Source of the DNA: an uncultured Paracoccaceae bacterium
GTDB lineage: Bacteria > Pseudomonadota > Alphaproteobacteria > Rhodobacterales > Rhodobacteraceae
Length of the DNA stretch: 64,000 nt
Assembly: GCA_905182105.1 (NCBI GenBank)
Contig: CAJJAR010000006.1
Coordinates: 1 to 64,000 of the forward strand
Direction: 5' to 3'
In this document: positions 37,217 through 45,676 of the stretch, one piece after another
Layout: the number at the start of each line of letters is the position of its first letter
Numbering within the stretch: position 1 is the stretch's first letter
Program-made: the position numbers and the translations under genes
Notes under the pieces: generated by a model
Seen by the model: only the letters and a program-made list of their open reading frames with translations
Database searches by the model: none
Told to the model about the DNA's origin: nothing

Positions 37217-37837
37217 ATGACGTTAACCGTGACAAACCTTACAATTATACGTGGTGGTCTACCTGTTCTGGCAGATGTTTCATTTGTATTGGAAACGGGT
37301 CAGGCGCTGATTTTGCGCGGTCCAAACGGTGTGGGAAAAACCACGCTGCTGCGTACCATTGCAGGGCTGCAACCTTCATTAAATGGGAAGGTGTCTGGTG
37401 CACAGGACCAGATCGCATATGCAGCCCATTCTGATGGGTTGAAAGCGATGCTAAGCGTGACTGAGAACCTGTCATTCTGGGCTGAGGTCTTTGGCCAGTC
37501 CGACATCTCCCATGCTTTGGTGGCCTTTGAGTTGGAGAACCTATCGGATCGTTTGGCTGGTACACTGTCGGCGGGGCAAAAACGTCGCCTTGGCTTAGCG
37601 CGGTTGCTGGTGACAGGACGGCCCATCTGGGTTCTGGATGAGCCAACGGTGTCATTGGACACCACTTCGGTTGCGATGTTTGCGGTGGCTGTTGAGTCCC
37701 ATTTGAAAAGTGGGGGAATGGCTTTGATAGCCACTCACATCGACCTTGGGATTGAACAGGCGAACGTGCTGGATGTGACACCCTTCATCGCACGTAATGA
37801 CGTGGCAATGGGTTCCAGCGTCGAGGCGTTCTTATGA
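37217..37837 (+). CDS. ccmA: Haem exporter ATPase CcmA
   Basis: A 206-residue ABC ATPase of the CcmABCD complex, which releases CcmE charged with haem in system I cytochrome c maturation. Walker A is [17 protein letters not shown], the signature region [15 protein letters not shown], and Walker [12 protein letters not shown]. The [20 protein letters not shown] segment is typical of CcmA. It overlaps ccmB by four bases. Length is normal. Confidence 0.95.
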   Translation: MTLTVTNLTIIRGGLPVLADVSFVLETGQALILRGPNGVGKTTLLRTIAGLQPSLNGKVSGAQDQIAYAAHSDGLKAMLSVTENLSFWAEVFGQSDISHALVAFELENLSDRLAGTLSAGQKRRLGLARLLVTGRPIWVLDEPTVSLDTTSVAMFAVAVESHLKSGGMALIATHIDLGIEQANVLDVTPFIARNDVAMGSSVEAFL

Positions 37838-38490
37838 AGGCCTTGCTGATCCGTGATATTAGGCTTGCGGTGCGGGCAGGGGGCGGCTTTGGCCTTGGGC
37901 TTGCGTTTTTCTTAATCGTTATTGTGATGGTGCCCTTTGCAGTTGGCGCAGATACCGGATTGCTGTCCAAGATCGCACCTGGGGTTTTGTGGATTGGGGC
38001 GTTATTGGCTTGCTTGCTATCACTCGATCGATTGTTGGCGCTAGACTTTGAAGACGGAACACTCGACCTTCTGGCGACTGCGCCACTGCCACTTGAAGCA
38101 GCCCTAAGTGTGAAAGCACTGGCACACTGGATTACAACGGGCCTGCCCTTGGTCATCGCAGCCCCAGTATTGGGTGTGCTGATGAACCTTCCAACGCAGG
38201 GGTATGTTTGGCTGGTGTTATCGCTACTGTTGGGTACGCCCGCGCTGTCCGTAATAGGCACCTTCGGTGCTGCGCTGACCGTAGGGATAAAACGAGGTGG
38301 GCTATTGTTGTCCTTGCTGGTTCTACCGCTCTATCTGCCAACGCTTATTTTTGGGGCAGAAGCAGCACAGCGCGGGGCCGCAGGGGCAGATGCCAGCACA
38401 CCGATGCTGTTGCTGGCAGGGATAAGTGCCGCAACGATCGCGTTGATGCCATTCGCCAGCGCTGCTGTCCTTAAAGTGAACTTGCGATGA
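37834..38490 (+). CDS. ccmB: Haem exporter membrane subunit CcmB
   Basis: A 218-residue inner-membrane protein with six hydrophobic segments. It has the CcmB pattern [20 protein letters not shown], the [16 protein letters not shown] segment and a C-terminal helix. Working with CcmA, it forms the ABC module of haem handling in cytochrome c maturation. Its start overlaps the ccmA stop, and ccmC follows 62 bases later. Confidence 0.95.
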   Translation: MKALLIRDIRLAVRAGGGFGLGLAFFLIVIVMVPFAVGADTGLLSKIAPGVLWIGALLACLLSLDRLLALDFEDGTLDLLATAPLPLEAALSVKALAHWITTGLPLVIAAPVLGVLMNLPTQGYVWLVLSLLLGTPALSVIGTFGAALTVGIKRGGLLLSLLVLPLYLPTLIFGAEAAQRGAAGADASTPMLLLAGISAATIALMPFASAAVLKVNLR

Positions 38491-38552
38491 TCGCTTTGAA
38501 ACAACAGACAAAACGCATTGAGCCAGACAATCGAAAGCACTAGGTAAAATAC

Positions 38553-39284
38553 ATGTCACTTTGGGAATACGCAAATCCGGTCAAGTTTTTACGCCTCAGC
38601 GAACGGGTGCTCCCGATGCTGTGGGTTTTGGCTATTTCTTCTACAGTTGTAGGGCTGCTCTGGGGGTTCTTCTTTACCCCTGATGACATACGTCAAGGGT
38701 CGACTGTTAAGATTATTTACATCCACGTGCCGGCCGCATTGATGGCGATCAACGCATGGTTCATGATGTTGGTGGCCTCACTGATCTGGCTGATCCGGCG
38801 ACACCACGTTAGCGCATTGGCGGCCAAGGCCGCTGCGCCTGTTGGCGTGGTTATGACGTTAATTGCGCTGATCACGGGGGCAATCTGGGGGCAACCGATG
38901 TGGGGCACATGGTGGGTTTGGGACCCACGGCTCACATCGTTCTTGATCCTTTTCCTTTTCTACTTGGGTTATATTGCGCTGTGGGAAGCGATTGAAGATT
39001 CCGACACAGCAGCGGATCTGACTGCGGTCTTATGCATGGTCGGGTCGGTGTTTGCTGTTTTGTCACGTTATGCGGTGAATTTTTGGAACCAAGGGCTGCA
39101 TCAAGGGACCTCGATCCCTGTTGCTACAGGTGAGCGCAGCGTCGCGGATGTGTTCTTTGTTCCGTTGCTGATCTCAATGGTTGGCTTGGGATTGTTGTTC
39201 TTTGCGCTGACATTGTACCGCACAGGCACTGAAATTCGAATGCGCCGCACCAAGGCGCTGCTGGCACGGGAGGGACGCAACTGA
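38553..39284 (+). CDS. ccmC: Haem-handling protein CcmC
   Basis: A 243-residue membrane protein with six helices and the tryptophan-rich WGQPMWGTWWVWDPRLTS motif that presents haem to CcmE in the periplasm. Flanking histidines are in YIHVPAALMAINAW and in NQGLHQGTSI. The stop codon shares a base with the ccmD start. Length and all key motifs are intact. Confidence 0.96.
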   Translation: MSLWEYANPVKFLRLSERVLPMLWVLAISSTVVGLLWGFFFTPDDIRQGSTVKIIYIHVPAALMAINAWFMMLVASLIWLIRRHHVSALAAKAAAPVGVVMTLIALITGAIWGQPMWGTWWVWDPRLTSFLILFLFYLGYIALWEAIEDSDTAADLTAVLCMVGSVFAVLSRYAVNFWNQGLHQGTSIPVATGERSVADVFFVPLLISMVGLGLLFFALTLYRTGTEIRMRRTKALLAREGRN

Positions 39285-39442
39285 TGTTACCGGATCTTGG
39301 GAAATACGCAGATGCCGTTTTGTCGGCTTACGGTGCATCGATCGTGCTGTTGGTCGGATTGGTTGTCATAAGTGTGGTTAAAGGACGACGTGTGCGCAAG
39401 CAGATGCAAGATGTCGAAGCGCGTGGCGAACAGAATGGGTAA
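39284..39442 (+). CDS. ccmD: Cytochrome c maturation protein CcmD
   Basis: A 52-residue single-pass protein: LGKYADAVLSAYGAS leads into a membrane helix (SIVLLVGLVVISVV) followed by basic residues (KGRRVRKQMQD). This is the usual CcmD build, which completes the CcmABCD complex. The ATG overlaps the last base of ccmC (TGATG), and the stop lies eight bases inside ccmG. It is a small gene that is easily missed. Confidence 0.88.
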   Translation: MLPDLGKYADAVLSAYGASIVLLVGLVVISVVKGRRVRKQMQDVEARGEQNG

Positions 39443-39974
39443 AATATCTCCTCTCATGATCGTGCCACCACTGATCTTTGCTGGGTTCGTTGCTATGGCT
39501 GCAATAGGTATGTTTCGTGCTGACAAAGACGTGTTGGAAAGCACGCGCATTGGAAAAATAGCTCCCACGGTTACGCAAGAGGCACTGGGTGAGTTCCCCA
39601 ATGTTACGGCCGAGCGTTTGAAAAGCGGTGAACTTACACTGGTCAACTTTTGGGCCAGCTGGTGCCCTCCGTGCCGCGCCGAGCACCCTAAATTGTTAGA
39701 GATGCAAGCCGCAGGAATTCCTATCATCGGAGTGAACTTCAAAGACACTGCACGTGATGCAGGCAGCTATCTGACCAATGACGGCAACCCGTTTTTTGCG
39801 GTCGCCTTTGACGAGAAAGGGCGCACAGCGATTGATTGGGGTGTCACTGCGCCGCCAGAGACGTTCATTTTGGATAAGGAAGGCGTAGTGTTATTCCGCT
39901 TCGCAGGACCGCTGATTGGCAGTGATTATGAGCAGCGGTTTCTTCCAGAACTGACTAAAGCACAATCCAATTGA
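39435..39974 (+). CDS. ccmG: Thiol:disulfide interchange protein CcmG (DsbE)
   Basis: A 179-residue membrane-anchored periplasmic thioredoxin that keeps apocytochrome c cysteines reduced for haem attachment. An N-terminal helix (9-26) is followed by the thioredoxin domain with active site ASWCPPCRAEHP (Cys77, Cys80), GVNFKDTARDA and the cis-proline region WGVTAPPETFILD. The start at 39435 overlaps ccmD; homology begins there although the frame is open upstream. Last gene of this ccm block. Confidence 0.95.
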   Translation: MGKISPLMIVPPLIFAGFVAMAAIGMFRADKDVLESTRIGKIAPTVTQEALGEFPNVTAERLKSGELTLVNFWASWCPPCRAEHPKLLEMQAAGIPIIGVNFKDTARDAGSYLTNDGNPFFAVAFDEKGRTAIDWGVTAPPETFILDKEGVVLFRFAGPLIGSDYEQRFLPELTKAQSN

Positions 39975-40006
39975 GCGCCTAACCGGCGCACTATATTTTG
40001 ATGCCC

Positions 40007-40104
40007 GTTTCTTCTGTTCTTAAATATCCCCGCCGGAGGCCCTTTTTTGGACATTACCTAAGATTTCATCTTCGGTGATGAGGATATTTGAAAACAGTAG
40101 AAAC
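40007..40104. repeat. Intergenic inverted-repeat element
   Basis: GTTTCTTCTGTTCTTAAATA at 40007 has a near-complementary partner ending at 40104: the reverse complement of the right end reads GTTTCTACTGTTTTCAAATA. About 21 of 24 positions pair, enclosing roughly 50 bases. Bases after the left arm (CGCCGGAGGC) recur at 9711-9722 inside the sox operon. No coding capacity. It resembles a short non-autonomous repeat family; I recall similar ATATCCCCGCCGGAGG strings in Rhodobacteraceae but cannot check this here. Confidence 0.6.
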
Positions 40105-40107
40105 GCA

Positions 40108-40141
40108 AAAGGCCCCACAACTGAATGCGGGGCCTTTATGT
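40108..40141. terminator. Bidirectional terminator between ccmG and acnA
   Basis: AAAGGCCCC (40108-40116) pairs with GGGGCCTTT (40129-40137). Read leftward it ends acnA with TTTT following the stem; read rightward it is a weaker stop for the secDF-ccm unit. Confidence 0.75.
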
Positions 40142-40155
40142 TTGGTTTGATCGTT

Positions 40156-42840
40156 TTACGCAGCTGCGAGTGAGCGCAGAACGTAGTGCAGCACGCCACC
40201 GTGCTCGATGTATTCAATCTCGATCGCAGTATCGATGCGGCACTTCAGGCTAACTTCGTGCACAGTTCCGTCTACCATTGTGATGGTGCACGGCACCTCT
40301 TGCAAAGGCTGGATTGTGTCGAGGCCAGAGATGGACACAGTTTCATCACCGGTCAGACCCAAAGATTTGCGGCTCACGCCATTTGTGAACTCAAACGGAA
40401 TAACACCCATGCCAACTAGGTTCGAACGGTGGATGCGCTCAAAGCTCTCTGAAATGACAGCTTTGACACCCAGCAATGCAGTTCCTTTGGCAGCCCAGTC
40501 ACGTGAAGAGCCTGCGCCGTACTGTTCGCCGCCAAAGATCACCAGCGGAGTGCCAGCGGCTTGGTGCGCCATTGCTGCGTCATAGATTGACGTTTGAACG
40601 CCGTCTGGGCCTTTGGTGTAACCACCTTCAACACCGTCCAGCATTTCGTTCTTGATGCGGATGTTGGCGAATGTGCCGCGCATCATGACTTCGTGGTTTC
40701 CACGACGTGAACCATAGGAGTTGAACTCACGAGGTGACACTTGACGATCGACCAAATACTGACCTGCTGGTGTATCTGCTTTGAACGAACCGGCTGGAGA
40801 AATATGGTCGGTTGTGATCATGTCGCCCAACACAGCCAATACTTTTGCACCGTCAATGTTTGAGATTGTGCCTGGCTCTGCACCCATACCCTGAAAGTAA
40901 GGTGGGTTTTGAACGTAGGTTGATGCTGCTGGCCAATCGTAAGTCAGCGCTTTGGTTGTCTCAACCGCTTGCCACTTTTCGTCACCTTTGAACACGTCTG
41001 CATATTTGGTTTGGAATGCTTCACGGGTTACCGTTTGCTCAACCAGCTCTGCAACTTCTTGTGTCGTTGGCCATAGATCCTTCAGGTAAACGTCGTTGCC
41101 GTCCTTATCGACTGCGATCACGTCTGTTGCCAGATTGATGTCCAATGTGCCTGCAATTGCATATGCGACTACAAGGGGTGGCGATGCAAGGTAGTTGGCG
41201 CGAACGTCAGGTGAAATGCGGCCTTCAAAGTTGCGGTTACCAGACAGAACAGATGTCGCGACCAAATCGCCTTCAGCAATTGCATCAGACAGTTCTTTTT
41301 GGATCGGGCCAGAGTTACCGATACATGTTGTGCAACCGTAGCCAACCAAGTTGAAGCCAATTTTGTCTAGGTCTTCTTGAAGGCCAGCGGCTTCAAGGTA
41401 CGCAGACACAACCTGAGAACCTGGTGCCAAAGACGTCTTAACCCAAGGTTTGCGATCCAGACCCAATGCCGCGGCCTTACGCGCGACAAGGCCCGCACCG
41501 ATCATAACGTATGGGTTTGATGTGTTGGTGCAAGAAGTGATGGACGCGATAACAACTTTACCACTTTCCATGGTGTAGTCTTCGCCCACAACAGTAACTT
41601 CTTTGCCCATTGGGCGCTTGAAGGTTTCTTCCATTTCCTTGTGGAACGCTGTTTGGCCGTTTGTCAGTGCAACGTAGTCTTGTGGACGCTTTGGACCGGA
41701 AATCGCAGGGACGATGGTACCCATATCAAGGTGCAATGTGTCTGTGTAGATCGGTGCATAGTCGTCGCCGCGCCAGAAACCGTTTTCTTTTGCGTATGCT
41801 TCGACCAATGCGATGCGATCTTCGTCACGACCCGTTGTGCGCAGGTAGCGAAGTGTTTCGCCATCGATTGGGAAGAAACCACATGTCGCACCGTATTCCG
41901 GTGCCATGTTGCCGATGGTTGCACGGTCAGCCAATGGCAGACGGTTCAAACCTTCACCGTAGAATTCAACGAATTTTCCAACTACGCCTTCGGCGCGCAG
42001 CAATTCAACAACTTTCAGCACAAGGTCGGTACCAGTGGTGCCTTCCATCATTGAGCCAGTCAGTTCAAAGCCGATAACTTCTGGGATCAACATTGAGATT
42101 GGTTGACCAAGCATCGCAGCTTCAGCTTCAATCCCGCCAACACCCCAGCCAAGAACAGCAGCACCGTTCACCATGGTTGTGTGGCTGTCTGTACCAACAA
42201 GCGTATCTGGATATGCAACTTCAACACCATCTTGGTCTTTGTCAGTCCAAACCGTTTGGGACAAATACTCAAGGTTCACCTGGTGACAGATGCCTGTTCC
42301 GGGAGGAACAACGCGGAAGTTGTTAAAGGCGTTTTGGCCCCATTTGAGGAATGTGTAACGCTCCATGTTGCGTTCGTATTCGCGGTCAACGTTCATTTGG
42401 AACGCACGTGGGTTGCCAAATTCGTCGATCATAACAGAGTGGTCGATGACTAAATCCACTGGGTTCAGTGGGTTGATCTGTTCTGCGTCGCCGCCCAGGG
42501 ACACAAGTGCGTCGCGCATCGCTGCCAAGTCTACAACAGCAGGCACGCCGGTGAAGTCTTGCAAAAGCACGCGAGCAGGGCGGTATGCGATTTCGCGTGG
42601 GTTCTTACCGCCTTGAGCACCCCATTTAGCGAATGCTTTGATGTCGTCGACGGTAACCGTCTTGCCATCTTCAAAGCGTAGCATGTTTTCCAAGACTACT
42701 TTCAGCGCAGCTGGCAACTTTGAGAAGTCACCAAGACCAGCTTCGGTTGCGGCAGGGATTGAGTAATAAGCGATAGATTGATCGCCAACTGTCAGCGTCT
42801 TGCGCGTCTTGGCGGTGTCGTGTCCAACTGTAATGGGCAT
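40156..42840 (-). CDS. acnA: Aconitate hydratase A
   Basis: An 894-residue TCA-cycle enzyme that interconverts citrate and isocitrate through cis-aconitate. The 4Fe-4S ligands are Cys437 (ASITSCTNTSNP) and Cys503 and Cys506 (GYGCTTCIGN). Other AcnA motifs are QDFTGVPAVVDLAAMRD, GTGICHQVNLEYL and, in the C-terminal swivel domain, EQYGAGSSRDWAAKG. The length fits the AcnA/IRP1 branch, not AcnB. A strong AAGGA ribosome site precedes the ATG. An 18-bp palindrome lies about 130 bases upstream. Confidence 0.97.
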   Translation of the reverse strand: MPITVGHDTAKTRKTLTVGDQSIAYYSIPAATEAGLGDFSKLPAALKVVLENMLRFEDGKTVTVDDIKAFAKWGAQGGKNPREIAYRPARVLLQDFTGVPAVVDLAAMRDALVSLGGDAEQINPLNPVDLVIDHSVMIDEFGNPRAFQMNVDREYERNMERYTFLKWGQNAFNNFRVVPPGTGICHQVNLEYLSQTVWTDKDQDGVEVAYPDTLVGTDSHTTMVNGAAVLGWGVGGIEAEAAMLGQPISMLIPEVIGFELTGSMMEGTTGTDLVLKVVELLRAEGVVGKFVEFYGEGLNRLPLADRATIGNMAPEYGATCGFFPIDGETLRYLRTTGRDEDRIALVEAYAKENGFWRGDDYAPIYTDTLHLDMGTIVPAISGPKRPQDYVALTNGQTAFHKEMEETFKRPMGKEVTVVGEDYTMESGKVVIASITSCTNTSNPYVMIGAGLVARKAAALGLDRKPWVKTSLAPGSQVVSAYLEAAGLQEDLDKIGFNLVGYGCTTCIGNSGPIQKELSDAIAEGDLVATSVLSGNRNFEGRISPDVRANYLASPPLVVAYAIAGTLDINLATDVIAVDKDGNDVYLKDLWPTTQEVAELVEQTVTREAFQTKYADVFKGDEKWQAVETTKALTYDWPAASTYVQNPPYFQGMGAEPGTISNIDGAKVLAVLGDMITTDHISPAGSFKADTPAGQYLVDRQVSPREFNSYGSRRGNHEVMMRGTFANIRIKNEMLDGVEGGYTKGPDGVQTSIYDAAMAHQAAGTPLVIFGGEQYGAGSSRDWAAKGTALLGVKAVISESFERIHRSNLVGMGVIPFEFTNGVSRKSLGLTGDETVSISGLDTIQPLQEVPCTITMVDGTVHEVSLKCRIDTAIEIEYIEHGGVLHYVLRSLAAA

Positions 42841-42965
42841 GGATGGCTCTTCCTTGAGATTAGGAGTTGCGGGAATTATCTTGGGGCGTCATGCCCCAGT
42901 TTTGGGCATTGTTCAACCTAAATTGGGTGCTAAATGACAAAATGTATACCATTGTGTACTGAGAA

Positions 42966-42983
42966 TTCACTCAATTGAGTGAA
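42966..42983. promoter_or_regulatory. 18-bp perfect palindrome between acnA and the DUF1223 gene
   Basis: TTCACTCAATTGAGTGAA is identical on both strands. It lies in the divergent intergenic region, 126 bases from the acnA ATG and 97 bases from the DUF1223 ATG, and could be the operator of a dimeric regulator. The regulator is not known. Confidence 0.5.
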
Positions 42984-43079
42984 GATATGTGACGAAGCGC
43001 TCAAGAAACTTTGATTGGCGTTTTACCGTCAATAAATTTAGCTAAAGTTAAGTCACTAGAATTAGAATTGGACTCACCA

Positions 43080-43772
43080 ATGAAACATCTACTCTCCACG
43101 ACGTTTGCTGCACTCATGGCGCTTACAGCACCAGTGCTTTCAGATTCTCCAGTGGTGGTTGAACTGTTTACCTCCCAAGGATGCTCATCCTGCCCTCCGG
43201 CAGACAAGATGCTGCATGCTTTGGCTGAGCGCGATGATGTTATCGCGTTGGCGTTGCACGTCGACTATTGGGATTACATCGGTTGGAAAGACCAATTTGC
43301 GCAGACCAAGTTCACTAAGCGCCAACGCAACTACGCGGCATTGGGCAATCGCCGCTCAATCTATACGCCACAGATGATTGTGAGTGGCGTTACTAGCGTT
43401 GTTGGCGCTAAGGCAATTGAACTGTCTGAAGCGATTTCTGCACATGCGGCTACCCCATCAGGGGTTGACCTGTCGCTGACCCGAGAGGGGAATAGCGTGG
43501 TTGTCTATGGTGATGCAAATGGCGCAGAGGGTCCATTTGTTGTGCAGATCGTCCGGTATGCACCGCGCATCGAGGTCCGTATCACCCGTGGTGAGAACGC
43601 AGGCAAAACATTAGCGTATGCCAACGTCGTAACTGAGTGGAACGTGTTGGATGAATGGGACGGCATCAAACCACTGTCAATGTCAACGCGCCTAAATGCG
43701 GATGTTCCTGTCGTTGTGATCGTACAGAAGCAACAATTTGGCCCAATCTTAGCGGCGGCGCGTCTACGCTAG
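43080..43772 (+). CDS. DUF1223 periplasmic thioredoxin-like protein
   Basis: A 230-residue protein with an N-terminal signal peptide (KHLLSTTFAALMALTAPVLS). The mature part begins VVELFTSQGCSSCPPADKML; the C-x-x-C pair (Cys35, Cys38) and thioredoxin-like start define DUF1223. LHVDYWDYIGWKDQFA and YTPQMIVSGV are other conserved blocks. The family has no proven function; the fold and the cysteines suggest redox activity in the periplasm. It diverges from acnA. ATG 43080 is chosen over an upstream in-frame codon because it starts the signal peptide. Confidence 0.88.
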   Translation: MKHLLSTTFAALMALTAPVLSDSPVVVELFTSQGCSSCPPADKMLHALAERDDVIALALHVDYWDYIGWKDQFAQTKFTKRQRNYAALGNRRSIYTPQMIVSGVTSVVGAKAIELSEAISAHAATPSGVDLSLTREGNSVVVYGDANGAEGPFVVQIVRYAPRIEVRITRGENAGKTLAYANVVTEWNVLDEWDGIKPLSMSTRLNADVPVVVIVQKQQFGPILAAARLR

Positions 43773-43805
43773 CGTTAAGGCTTTTGGGGCGAAATAACGG
43801 TTACG

Positions 43806-44878
43806 TTACTCGTCCTCTTCTTCGTCAACAATTAGCGTAATTTCACCTGCGGTTTGTAGTTCGCGAATTGCGTTAACTAAATTGTCTATGGCGCTTTCGG
43901 CATCCACAGTTTTGGGCGCGCTGGCTTCTTGCACATCTTCGCGCCCATCCTCCCTGACATGTTTTGCAGGATGTAATCAGCACTGGCTTGCATCCCTGCG
44001 GCTTCTGCCCCAGCGATCGTACGGATCAAATCATCTGGGTCTACATCGCGTAGAATACGAGGAATATAGCGCCCGACAACCCCTGCAGGAATGTTAACGA
44101 AGGTAAAGATCGCTTTGCGTACAGCTGTCGCGAAGGTCTCGTCGGGTTCCTGTAATCCTTCCAACAATATCATTGCGGGTTAGGGTGGTGGATGAATTGA
44201 GGATCACACCAACCCGTTTCACAGGCCCCCGTCAAAAGCCATCACTGGAGCGACAGACTGTTGTGCGGCCAACGATAAGCCAATGCGATCAACCGCACTG
44301 GGCGACACACCGCTAGTTTGCGAAACGGCATAGGTGATTTCACGCGCCCGTTGACCGGGGATGGCCCCCAGCAATGCTGCGGCTTTTGGCACGTTCAGTT
44401 TTGACAGAACGACTGCCGCTACTTCGGTGCTTTCGGTTTCCATCACGGGTATAAGGGTTTCGACATCCATTTCCTGAATGCTTTTCCACGGATTACCTGT
44501 TTGAAGCGCGCCTCCTTCTTTTCGTAGGCGATCTGCTGTCTGTTTGCTGATTTTGCCATCAAGTGCTGTTAAAGCCCCGACAATTCCGTGCGGGAAGCTT
44601 ACGCCGATGCGTTCAAGTTCATGGGTGAATTCAGCGATAACATGGGCAACCGTATCGCGATCAACGACACGCATCTTACCCATTTGTTGTGTCAGGGTGG
44701 CTTGTAGATCCTCGGGCAGGTCTTCCAACGGGATGTCAGCACCGTTGTTTAACAATATGTGCACCACAATGGCCGCTTTGGCTTTGCGGCTTAGGGTCAG
44801 GTCAGGTTTTGGTGGTTTTACAGTGATGGACCCGATCACAGCGGTTGCTGCATTCGGGTCCATCGGGATCAAATCCAT
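43806..44878 (-). pseudogene. fliG: Flagellar motor switch protein FliG, multiply frameshifted
   Basis: Minus-strand frames spell one FliG in four pieces. 44878-44219 gives the N-terminal and middle domains (LSRKAKAAIVVHILLNNGAD, VVLSKLNVPKAAALLGAIPG) and ends at TGA beside a run of five Gs. The next frame reads PVKRVGVILNSSTTLTRND. The frame changes again near 44165 to LLEGLQEPDETFATAVRKAI and the FliG C-terminal domain (KAIFTFVNIP, then a DVDPDDLIRTIAGAE block). It changes once more near 43940 and ends TAGEITLIVDEEEDE at 43806. FliG couples the stator to rotor rotation. As read, the gene cannot make a functional protein, unless several assembly errors are present. Confidence 0.85.
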
Positions 44879-44941
44879 AGTCTACCAACCTCAGGTTTCT
44901 TTCAAACATCCTTGGCAGACAGGTGTGAGTAAATCCTAAAA

Positions 44942-45499
44942 TCAGTGGCTATAAGTTACGCCCGTTGTGATCGCATTTGACAGCGACAGGGCCGCCCAGG
45001 TGTCCGCGCCGCCACGCGCACTGATTTCGCGTAATTGTGACACTGCACCAATTTTGTTTCCCTGTTCCATCAGGCCCTGGCCCATGTAGGAACGTGCAAG
45101 AATGTTATTGGGATTTTGATCGATTGCCTTTTGGTAAAATACCATCGCGACATCTACATTGCCCAGCTTACGATTGGTAAAGCCTTTGTATGTCAGGACA
45201 CGGTCGTCGTTTTGGTCAGACATCGCATCTATAACACCCATCGCGTCCAAGTAACGTCCAGCAAAGGCCAGCTCGCGCACCGCGTTATATAACTTGTCGT
45301 CGTCCAGATTGCTTTCTTTGGGGTCAACACATTCTTTTTCCTTCTCGTCCCAAACCTGAACACCTTCGCACGTCATGGTGGTTTCAGTTGGTTTTGGTTC
45401 TGCACTGTCGCTTGAGCCCGCGGCAAAGACTGGGGCTGAAAGGCCAAGGGTGAGGGCCATTGGAAGAGCTAAAGCTGCGGCCGTTGTAAATTTATTCAT
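44942..45499 (-). CDS. Periplasmic tetratricopeptide-repeat protein
   Basis: A 185-residue protein with a signal peptide (TAAALALPMALTLGLSAPVFA, cleavage after AFA-like VFA). The mature N-terminus holds two cysteines (TCEGVQVWDEKEKECVDP) likely joined in a disulfide. About three TPR units follow (AGRYLDAMGVIDAM, LGNVDVAMVFYQKAIDQNPN, ARSYMGQGLMEQGNKIGAV). The function is unknown, and TPRs suggest protein contacts. It lies 63 bases after the fliG relic start on the same strand, upstream in transcription order. Confidence 0.75.
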   Translation of the reverse strand: MNKFTTAAALALPMALTLGLSAPVFAAGSSDSAEPKPTETTMTCEGVQVWDEKEKECVDPKESNLDDDKLYNAVRELAFAGRYLDAMGVIDAMSDQNDDRVLTYKGFTNRKLGNVDVAMVFYQKAIDQNPNNILARSYMGQGLMEQGNKIGAVSQLREISARGGADTWAALSLSNAITTGVTYSH

Positions 45500-45613
45500 T
45501 CAAAATCTCCGGCTGGGTTCAAGTCTTGGATGACGATATCCCCATGCTTATCATCAAATCCAATCAAACCAGTGTCATTTCTCGTGATGAGTGGGATTTG
45601 ACTGCAATACTGC

Positions 45614-45654
45614 AAAGAAAAAGGGTGGGACTGCAAACAATGCAATCCCGCCCA
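45614..45654 (-). terminator. Rho-independent terminator of purB
   Basis: Read leftward, GGGCGGGATTGCA pairs with TGCAGTCCCACCC through a five-base loop with two mismatches, followed by a CTTTTTCTTT tract. It lies just downstream of the purB stop. Confidence 0.75.
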
Positions 45655-45676
45655 AGCTATTAATTAGTCGACTTGA

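Noticed and set aside
44226-44230. Run of five G (minus strand) in fliG as a phase-variation switch
   Set aside because: The tract is short and two further frame breaks elsewhere in the gene mean that slippage here could not restore function.
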